From an uncultured Eubacteriales bacterium (lineage in GTDB: Bacteria > Bacillota > Clostridia > Christensenellales > UBA1242): DNA of 7,579 nt. The stretch covers positions 1-7,579 of the forward strand of contig CAPRTS010000011.1 in the NCBI GenBank assembly GCA_948695535.1, read 5' to 3'. Numbering within the stretch: position 1 is the first letter of the stretch; each line of letters opens with the position of its first letter. Both the position numbers and the translations under genes were made by a program. Positions 1-5,812 of this stretch are shown piece by piece. A model generated the notes under the pieces. The model saw nothing but the letters and a program-made list of their open reading frames with translations, made no database searches and had not been told where the DNA came from.

Positions 1-1158
<1,158 letters not shown>

Positions 1159-1330
1159 TTTGTTCTATACATGTTTTGGATTCCTAAGCACACACAATTG
1201 CTTGTGTGCATTTACAGAATTTGCATGAGTTTTATTGTTAATTCAACTCAGCGTAATTGTAGTTTAATGGTTAAAATTAAATACGTATTACACTTCTATC
1301 TGTTTCAGATATTTGTTTTACTCTTACATA

Positions 1331-1349
1331 TATGCAGTTGTCAATGTCC
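1331..1349 (-). promoter_or_regulatory. Possible boxA-like antitermination element or second -35 box in 23S leader
   Basis: On the minus strand this reads GGACATTGACAACTGCATA. It resembles the TTTGACAACTGCATA-type sequences found after boxA in many rRNA leaders and spacers, which would suit an rRNA transcript needing Nus-factor antitermination. Alternatively, the TTGACA at 1339-1344 followed 18 nt later by TAAAAC could be a weak second promoter (P2) in tandem with the one at 1385-1413. The sequence alone does not decide between them. Confidence 0.25.
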
Positions 1350-1356
1350 ACTACCG

Positions 1357-1374
1357 CCCACGGATACCCACGGA
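1357..1374 (-). repeat. Short tandem direct repeat at start of rRNA transcript
   Basis: The octamer TCCGTGGG (minus strand) occurs twice, at 1367-1374 and 1357-1364, with a 10-bp period. It lies just downstream of the predicted 23S transcription start. A one-helical-turn spacing could suit a protein binding site, but a chance duplication is equally possible. Confidence 0.35.
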
Positions 1375-1384
1375 CGATAACCAT

Positions 1385-1413
1385 AATATACTAAATTAAA
1401 TTGCCCGTGTCAA
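1385..1413 (-). promoter_or_regulatory. Sigma-70-type promoter of the 23S rRNA gene
   Basis: The -35 box is TTGACA (1408-1413, perfect), the spacer is 17 nt, and the -10 box is TATATT (1385-1390, 5 of 6). The 35 bp upstream (1414-1450) are very A/T-rich with A-tracts, as in an UP element. The rdgB stop codon is only 37 bp upstream. The predicted start is near 1378. This is among the strongest promoter matches in the window and fits a rRNA gene transcribed on its own. Confidence 0.85.
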
Positions 1414-1450
1414 GAGTTATTTTACACTTTTTTACAAGTCTTTTACCTTT

Positions 1451-2029
1451 TCATTTTTGTGTTAAATCAGCAATAATCGCCACTAGTTTTTGCAATGCCC
1501 GGCCGCGGTGCGAAACCGCCAGTTTTTCCGCCGGCGTGGCTTCGGCAAAAGTTTTATGCAGGTCATCACTGCGGAACAGACTGTCATAGCCAAAACCATT
1601 CGCGCCGTATTCTTGGGTAGTGATTTGTCCGTGCGTTTCACCAATCGTGGTAAACTCGCGCCCGTCGGGTAACACCAACACCAGCGCGCAAACGAACTTT
1701 GCCCGACGATCGGTCACCCCGCGCAAATTTTTTAGTAGCAACCGACGATTGTCGGCCATACTGCCACCCGAGTACCGCGCCGAATAAATTCCTGGCGCCC
1801 CGTGCAAAGCGTCTACGCACAGACCACTGTCGTCCGCCAAAGTCGGCAACCCCGTGGTCTCAGCGACCGCCCGCGCTTTCAAAAAAGCGTTGTCGAGAAA
1901 GGTCTGCCCCGTTTCCTCGACTTCGTCGGTAAAGCCAACCGCCGCCGCCGACACGATTTCACAGTCGGCTAAGTAACTCGCAATCTCTTGCAATTTGTGT
2001 TGATTGGTTGTCGCCACTACAATTTTCAT
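1451..2029 (-). CDS. rdgB: RdgB/HAM1 family non-canonical purine NTP pyrophosphatase
   Basis: This enzyme hydrolyses ITP, dITP and XTP to the monophosphate plus pyrophosphate, keeping deaminated purines out of RNA and DNA; it is cytoplasmic. The protein is 192 aa, against 197 in E. coli. Family motifs are in order: N-terminal VVATTNQHKLQE (residues 4-15, triphosphate binding), LADDSGLCVDAL (64-75, with the catalytic and metal-binding acids), GANGFGYDSLF (142-152) and SHRGRAL (173-179). The ATG at 2029 is chosen because it starts MKIVVATTNQ like relatives. A longer frame back to 2071 would add 14 residues encoded inside tRNA-Lys. Only 3 nt separate this ATG from the encoded CCA, so the gene appears to be cotranscribed with the tRNA and has no room for a Shine-Dalgarno site. 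The stop is TGA. Confidence 0.95.
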   Translation of the reverse strand: MKIVVATTNQHKLQEIASYLADCEIVSAAAVGFTDEVEETGQTFLDNAFLKARAVAETTGLPTLADDSGLCVDALHGAPGIYSARYSGGSMADNRRLLLKNLRGVTDRRAKFVCALVLVLPDGREFTTIGETHGQITTQEYGANGFGYDSLFRSDDLHKTFAEATPAEKLAVSHRGRALQKLVAIIADLTQK

Positions 2030-2032
2030 TAC

Positions 2033-2108
2033 TGGTGATCCGCCCGCGGCTCGAACGCGGGACAACATCATTAAAAGTGATGTGCTCTACCAACTGAGCT
2101 AGCGGACC
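2033..2108 (-). tRNA. tRNA-Lys(UUU), CCA encoded
   Basis: The minus strand folds into a full 76-nt cloverleaf. The acceptor stem is GGTCCGC with GCGGATC (one G-T pair), the D-arm GCTC/GAGC, and the anticodon stem CATCA/TGATG around loop CTTTTAA. The anticodon is TTT. The T-arm is CCGCG/CGCGG around TTCGAGC. The discriminator is A and CCA is encoded at 2035-2033. Its own promoter lies a few nt upstream, and rdgB starts 3 nt downstream. Confidence 0.97.
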
Positions 2109-2119
2109 ACGCTGGTATT

Positions 2120-2149
2120 ACTATACCACGCGCGACGAATAACTGTCAA
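2120..2149 (-). promoter_or_regulatory. Promoter of tRNA-Lys(UUU)-rdgB
   Basis: The -35 box is TTGACA (2144-2149), the spacer is 18 nt, and the -10 box is TATAGT (2120-2125). Transcription should begin near 2113, about 5 nt before the mature tRNA 5' end, so the RNase P leader is very short. The -35 box starts 7 bp after the GNAT stop codon. Confidence 0.8.
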
Positions 2150-2156
2150 CGTTTAA

Positions 2157-3155
2157 TCAACGAGTTATTTCGGGCTCAGTTGGTTGTTTCGGCAATAAGC
2201 CGACCGGCGTTTGAAATTCAGTATGATGCTCGCTTTCGTTTTCGTCTTCTGGTTCGGCGTGCCAACCTTGCACGGTCAAGAATTGTTTGCGGAAGCCTAA
2301 TTTACTGTACAACGGCACATTGACCGGGTGGCCGTCCATCGTATCCAAGAAAACGTCTTTGGCGCCCATTTGCTTAGCGTAAGTATTGAAGTGTTGTACT
2401 AATAAACTGCATACCCCCATTTTGCGGAAATCGGGGTCGGTACCAATGTCGTTAATGTAAGCGTGTTCGCCGTCCGTACCACCCAACAAGAAACCGGCAA
2501 TCGCCCCCGTTTTCGCGTGTCGTGCTAAGAACGTTGCTACGTCCACTTCTTTGCTGTCAGTAGCCAAAATCTTTTTGGCGTAATTCAAAGTTTCAATGTC
2601 ACTGGCGTAAACACTGTCCGCCCCGTTAATCGAACGATCGTAAACCCGGGCAAAATCATTCACGTCACGAATCTTGGCGCGTTCAATCACGAACTCACCC
2701 GCGTTACGTTTAGCCGTTTCCCCAAAAGTAAAATTCGCATTACCGTCTTTACCCAGCAAGCCCTGTCCCATCCATATTTCGTTCCACACGTCGAAACCGT
2801 TCTTTTCCGTAAACAGTCGCTTAGCGGTCTTGGCAAACGGGTCATCGTAATCGCCACCGTACGGCGAACTCAAAACGAAAGTCGGTTGATAAATGCGACC
2901 CGTATCTTCGTGCACTTCGTCCACAATTTTGGTAATTTCTTGCAAATTAGTGGGCTTAATATCCGCCAACCAACGGTAATCGTCGTCCGCACCATCATAA
3001 CGAGTATAATCAACTTTCACGTAACGCCCGTCACAGAAAGTGTGCATCAAGAAATTGTCAGTAATGAAATCGCGATAAACTTTCATCACTTCACTGCACT
3101 TTTCCGGACGGACAATGTAAAAAGTTTTTTGATATTTTTGATTATTATTTTTCAT
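2157..3155 (-). CDS. GNAT family N-acetyltransferase with unassigned N-terminal region
   Basis: The protein is 332 aa. The C-terminal half is a GNAT domain (about 155-298), which transfers an acyl group from acyl-CoA to an amine. The acetyl-CoA motif A is at 235-253 (DIGTDPDFRKMGVCSLLV) and motif B is at 277-290 (PVNVPLYSKLGFRK), with the usual Tyr and Gly-Phe. In the R-x-x-G-x-G/A loop the last position is Cys249, which is unusual. Residues 1-150 (many Asp, Tyr and Trp) match no domain I recognise; they could be a degenerate second GNAT fold or a substrate domain. The tail (301-332) is acidic and Pro-rich. The ATG at 3155 follows a promoter by 6 nt, so the mRNA is predicted leaderless. The ferritin-like gene ends 45 bp upstream on the same strand. 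The substrate is unknown. The stop is TGA. Confidence 0.82.
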   Translation of the reverse strand: MKNNNQKYQKTFYIVRPEKCSEVMKVYRDFITDNFLMHTFCDGRYVKVDYTRYDGADDDYRWLADIKPTNLQEITKIVDEVHEDTGRIYQPTFVLSSPYGGDYDDPFAKTAKRLFTEKNGFDVWNEIWMGQGLLGKDGNANFTFGETAKRNAGEFVIERAKIRDVNDFARVYDRSINGADSVYASDIETLNYAKKILATDSKEVDVATFLARHAKTGAIAGFLLGGTDGEHAYINDIGTDPDFRKMGVCSLLVQHFNTYAKQMGAKDVFLDTMDGHPVNVPLYSKLGFRKQFLTVQGWHAEPEDENESEHHTEFQTPVGLLPKQPTEPEITR

Positions 3156-3161
3156 TACCGC

Positions 3162-3190
3162 AATCTAACAAAATTGGTCGCCAATGTCAA
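3162..3190 (-). promoter_or_regulatory. Promoter of GNAT gene, predicted leaderless
   Basis: The -35 box is TTGACA (3185-3190), the spacer is 17 nt, and the -10 box is TAGATT (3162-3167). Only 6 nt (GCGGTA) separate the -10 from the ATG at 3155, so the start point should fall on or beside the A of the ATG. No Shine-Dalgarno site is possible on such a transcript. The -35 lies 10 bp after the stop codon of the upstream gene. Confidence 0.8.
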
Positions 3191-3200
3191 GTCCTTACGG

Positions 3201-4457
3201 TTATTTTACGGCAGTACGACTGCGCCCGATTACCGTGTTATCCTTAGTACGACTTTGCAATTCTTTCACCGGGTGCGGTTTGTCTTGGTAACGGTAATCT
3301 TGCCCGCGTTTAGCGATGGTGGCGGCAATTACTTGGTGGCTGGGCATGGTCGCCACATCGGCGATGACTTGTTCTTGGTAAGTGAAAAACTCCGCGTTCG
3401 GTTTAAGTTTCATTACGTCAATATAATGTTGGCGGTCGGCGGTCAGCATAACTGTGCGTGCCAAAACTTCACGGACGTACTCCTTATTTGTGCCGTGTTG
3501 CAATAATTGAGGGAACTCGCCATCGCCTACCACCGACTCGTAAGTTTTGCGTTCGTATTTTGCCAACAAAGTGGCCGCCAACTGTAAATGCGCGCATTCA
3601 ATTTCAAAAAAGTGTGCCCAAATTGCTTTGATGTTCGCGTCCGTTTCTTCCTGCATAGCGCTGTAATAAAGATACGCTTCCGTATATTCGTGCAACACCC
3701 ATTGTTCCAACCAACTGCACGTTGGGTCTTTCAAACTTTCGTACTGACTGACGTGTTGTTCTTCGACCATACCGATTTCCGCGTACAACTTACGACCCAA
3801 GTCGTTTTTATACCACTGGGCGATGTTCATGTAATAATTCATGGTCTGTTGCTCCGCCGCCGTGATGATGTTCGCCACCAATTTAGAATACAGGCTACTT
3901 TTTTGCGCATTCATCGCGGGCTTAATTTCGTCCTTGGGGTGACGGTGGTGCGCCACCGTGGGACGCCCCGGCATGATTTCGGTGTACTTACCTACCAACT
4001 GTTCGGGATCCGCGTCTTTAACGTCCAAAAGCATTAAATTACTGAACCGGTACAAGTGGTCAAAATCTTCCAGTAACGCAAAGTTCAGCGCTTCAATATT
4101 AGTTTTATCAACATCGTTTTGCGCCAGCGTGGCCGTCAAATCAATCGCCAGTTGTTCGTAACTCAGCGTTGTTTCCAAAATGCTTTCGTTCAAAGGTTTT
4201 AAGCAGGAAATCAATTTTTGTTGCTGCTGTTCTTGCTTACGCACCACCGCCAAAGCGTGCTTGATTTCGTCAACAGCACAATGACGGGCAAACTGGTGCA
4301 GAAACCACACACTCTCATATTCAGTACCATTCATCAAAATCACGCGCGTCTTGGTGTAAGGACTGGCGGTTTTCTTATTATACGGCTGGGGATACATCTT
4401 TTGAAAAGACATAAAGTAATCAGCAAGTGGTTTAGTTGGTTGCTTTAAGGGATTCAT
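3201..4457 (-). CDS. Ferritin-like (putative diiron) helical protein, uncharacterised
   Basis: The protein is 418 aa, almost all helix, with no signal peptide or membrane segment. Three units share the same metal-ligand-like spacing: Glu101 with Asp131-x-x-His134, Glu202 with Glu232-x-x-His235, and Glu257 with Glu287-x-x-His290. In each the acid is +30 and the His +33 from the first Glu. Helices at about 188-215, 217-243, 249-272 and 275-303 would give a classic E/ExxH/E/ExxH four-helix diiron bundle. Further (E/D)xxH sites occur at Glu64/His67 and Asp341/His344, so the flanking helices may form a second, incomplete bundle. The family could be an oxygenase, a ferritin/rubrerythrin-like protein or a Mn protein; I cannot assign one. 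The ATG at 4457 is preferred over the in-frame GTG at 4493 because a -10 box lies between them. The stop is TAA. Confidence 0.65.
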   Translation of the reverse strand: MNPLKQPTKPLADYFMSFQKMYPQPYNKKTASPYTKTRVILMNGTEYESVWFLHQFARHCAVDEIKHALAVVRKQEQQQQKLISCLKPLNESILETTLSYEQLAIDLTATLAQNDVDKTNIEALNFALLEDFDHLYRFSNLMLLDVKDADPEQLVGKYTEIMPGRPTVAHHRHPKDEIKPAMNAQKSSLYSKLVANIITAAEQQTMNYYMNIAQWYKNDLGRKLYAEIGMVEEQHVSQYESLKDPTCSWLEQWVLHEYTEAYLYYSAMQEETDANIKAIWAHFFEIECAHLQLAATLLAKYERKTYESVVGDGEFPQLLQHGTNKEYVREVLARTVMLTADRQHYIDVMKLKPNAEFFTYQEQVIADVATMPSHQVIAATIAKRGQDYRYQDKPHPVKELQSRTKDNTVIGRSRTAVK

Positions 4458-4463
4458 AGTTAA

Positions 4464-4469
4464 ATTATG
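4464..4469 (-). promoter_or_regulatory. -10 box of the ferritin-like gene, predicted leaderless
   Basis: CATAAT (5 of 6 to TATAAT) ends 6 nt before the ATG at 4457, the same geometry as the GNAT promoter. The -35 is weak: TTAACA is present but only about 14 nt upstream, and nothing better sits at 16-18 nt. The gap to the DUF2726 gene's stop at 4518 is 60 bp and shows nothing else. Confidence 0.5.
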
Positions 4470-4517
4470 TCCCCAAACAGGAGTGTTAAACACAGGACTT
4501 TAACAGCACGCCAACCG

Positions 4518-5048
4518 TCAAACCTTACGCAGCGGATTTAGTAAATCCGCAATCTTACGGCGCAATTCGTCAATGTTACAGTTATTAACGTATTGGTAAT
4601 CTAATACCGGAATCCCGCTGTTACGCAATATCTGTTTAGCAGTGTTTTTAATTTTATTAACGCGATCCAAATTAATAATCGACATATCGAACAAATCCAC
4701 CACCAGCACCGGCATTAATGTAGGCGTAAACACCACAAAATCGGCGTACTGCCCCTTCATTTGTAGGGCGGGACGCTTACTGGCGTCGAACAGTTTTTCG
4801 ATGGGCACGTTAACGCAGATAATATATTTTTCCGGTAAAGCTTGCTTTAAGGCTTTATAGAAGTTAATCGAAATTGGCTCCAAAAACGGCACTACCGGAG
4901 CACTTTTCGGTAGAGCCGTGGCGGACGTTTTCGGCTGTTCTCGTCTTTGATCCGCCACATGGTGACGATGCACCCAAAACCAAATATACAAGCCCGCGAG
5001 AATCGCGATAATCAGCAAAGGTAAAAGAACTTTAAGCATTGGTGCCAT
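4518..5048 (-). CDS. Membrane-anchored DUF2726-like protein (PD-(D/E)XK-type fold, probably degenerate)
   Basis: The protein is 176 aa. Residues 5-26 form one transmembrane helix (LKVLLPLLIIAILAGLYIWF), followed by a short basic stretch (HRHH, RR) and a Pro/Ala linker; the positive residues after the helix suggest a cytoplasmic C-terminal domain. Residues 62-155 look like DUF2726, a restriction-endonuclease-like family: FYKALKQALPEKYIICVNVPI, then YADFVVF (Asp103), then VLVVDLFD (Asp118) and ILRNSGIPVLDY. The usual ElDd-sH acidic motif is altered to VDLFD, so catalysis is doubtful. The function is unknown. The start (ATG 5048, or ATG 5039) lies inside the end of rplS, overlapping by 17 or 8 nt, and no promoter is seen, so translation is probably coupled to rplS. 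A weak AAGGTGA lies 12 nt before the first ATG. The stop is TGA. Confidence 0.7.
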   Translation of the reverse strand: MAPMLKVLLPLLIIAILAGLYIWFWVHRHHVADQRREQPKTSATALPKSAPVVPFLEPISINFYKALKQALPEKYIICVNVPIEKLFDASKRPALQMKGQYADFVVFTPTLMPVLVVDLFDMSIINLDRVNKIKNTAKQILRNSGIPVLDYQYVNNCNIDELRRKIADLLNPLRKV

Positions 5049-5607
5049 CGGCTTTGGTGGTCACCTTAGTGGCGGTTGCCACCGGCTTACTGGCCGTTGT
5101 TTTCGCCGTCGCCGACTTAGCAGTCGTTTTGGTCGTCGCCGCTTTGGTCGCAGTCGTTTTGGTAGCAGCGGTTTTTTTCTTGGTGGTAGCTTTGGCTTTA
5201 TTCGCCGCCAACAACGCAATCTTTTCGTCTTCGGTCAAGACTTGTTTTTTCTTATCGTTAACCTTAACTTTTTCTTTAACCTTAACCCCGGCTTTACCGC
5301 TTAAATCACGGATATAGTATAATTTAGCACGACGGACTTTACCTTCACGAACCACTTCAATTTTATCAATGCGCGGTGAATAAACGGGGAAAGTACGTTC
5401 CACGCCCACTCCAAAACTAATTTTACGGACGGTAAAGGTTTCGTGGATACCACCATTTTTACGGGCAATAACCAAGCCTTCAAAAACCTGAATACGTTCC
5501 TTGTTGCCTTCGACGATTTTGAAATACACTTTAACCGTATCCCCAACCCGGAACGGCGTGATTTCCTTAGTTTGATTTTCCTTATCAATAAGTTCTACTA
5601 AATTCAT
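5032..5607 (-). CDS. rplS: 50S ribosomal protein L19 with long Ala/Lys/Thr-rich C-terminal tail
   Basis: L19 sits at the 30S-50S interface of the ribosome. The core, residues 1-113, is canonical: FRVGDTVKVYFKIVEGNKER (19-38), QVFEGLVIA (40-48), TFTVRKISFGVGVERTFP (57-74), YSPRIDKIEVVREGKVRRAK (76-95) and LYYIRDLSGKAG (96-107). E. coli L19 is about 115 aa, while this one is 191. The extra ~75 residues contain a charged linker and then (from about 132) a low-complexity tail of Ala, Lys and Thr that resembles bacterial histone-H1-like or SWIB-free nucleoid tails. The ATG at 5607 is chosen because an in-frame ATG at 5616 overlaps the -10 box itself, and still longer frames lie upstream of the promoter. 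The mRNA is predicted leaderless. The last codons overlap the DUF2726-like gene. Confidence 0.95.
   Translation of the reverse strand: MNLVELIDKENQTKEITPFRVGDTVKVYFKIVEGNKERIQVFEGLVIARKNGGIHETFTVRKISFGVGVERTFPVYSPRIDKIEVVREGKVRRAKLYYIRDLSGKAGVKVKEKVKVNDKKKQVLTEDEKIALLAANKAKATTKKKTAATKTTATKAATTKTTAKSATAKTTASKPVATATKVTTKADGTNA
5120..5163 (-). repeat. Internal repeats in the rplS tail
   Basis: A 14-bp sequence (gcagtcgttttggt on the plus strand) is present at 5120-5133 and again at 5150-5163, offset by exactly 30 bp or ten codons. This keeps the frame and encodes part of the Thr/Lys/Ala tail. It suggests the tail grew by in-frame slippage or duplication and may vary in length between strains. 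Confidence 0.7.
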
Positions 5608-5614
5608 GATGTAC

Positions 5615-5642
5615 ATTATAACACATAAACTTTTTTTGGCAA
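5615..5642 (-). promoter_or_regulatory. Promoter of rplS, predicted leaderless
   Basis: The -10 box is a perfect TATAAT (5615-5620), the spacer is 16 nt containing an A-tract, and the -35 box is TTGCCA (5637-5642, 5 of 6). The ATG at 5607 begins 7 nt after the -10. No 5' untranslated region of normal length is possible, so the L19 autoregulatory or Shine-Dalgarno leader seen elsewhere is absent. The promoter is back to back with the tRNA-Lys(CUU) promoter. Confidence 0.8.
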
Positions 5643-5677
5643 GAGTTTTATGCAAATAACTACGCCCCGACAAATTA

Positions 5678-5706
5678 TTGACACTACCCCACAAATGCGG
5701 TATGCT
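5678..5706 (+). promoter_or_regulatory. Promoter of tRNA-Lys(CUU)
   Basis: The -35 box is TTGACA (5678-5683, perfect), the spacer is 17 nt, and the -10 box is TATGCT (5701-5706, 4 of 6). The start is expected near 5713, about 6 nt before the tRNA. It diverges from the rplS promoter; the two -35 boxes are 35 bp apart. Confidence 0.7.
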
Positions 5707-5718
5707 TAAAATACTTGT

Positions 5719-5794
5719 GGCCCATTAGCTCAGTTGGCAGAGCAAGAGACTCTTAATCTCTGTGTCGATGGTTCGAGCCCATCATGGGTCACCA
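5719..5794 (+). tRNA. tRNA-Lys(CUU), CCA encoded
   Basis: This is a complete 76-nt cloverleaf. The acceptor stem is GGCCCAT with ATGGGTC (one G-T pair), the D-arm GCTC/GAGC, and the anticodon stem AGAGA/TCTCT around CTCTTAA. The anticodon is CTT. The T-arm is GATGG/CCATC around TTCGAGC. The discriminator is A and CCA is encoded at 5792-5794. It is the only plus-strand gene in the window and converges on the radical SAM gene, whose stop codon is 18 bp away. No terminator hairpin is visible between them. Confidence 0.97.
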
Positions 5795-5812
5795 AGAAAA
5801 CAATACTTCGTC

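Larger units (their letters stand above)
1159..1378 (-). other. 23S rRNA leader (precursor 5' region)
   Basis: About 220 nt lie between the predicted transcription start (near 1378) and the mature 23S 5' end. It is AT-rich, codes for nothing credible and contains no tRNA. It holds small hairpins: CACACAA-TTGC-TTGTGTG at 1191-1208, and TATCTG-TTT-CAGATA at 1297-1311. It also holds a short direct repeat near the start site and a boxA-like element, listed separately. The leader presumably pairs with the trailer to form the RNase III processing stem, but the trailer is outside the window. Confidence 0.6.

Noticed and set aside
2030..2071. A 14-residue longer N-terminus for rdgB.
   Set aside because: It would be encoded inside the mature tRNA-Lys(UUU), and homologues begin at the MKIVVAT-like start.
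2886..4037. Long plus-strand frames (206 and 149 codons) antisense to the GNAT and ferritin-like genes.
   Set aside because: The minus-strand frames have recognisable motifs, promoters and starts; the plus-strand products are biased mirror translations with no domain or initiation signal.
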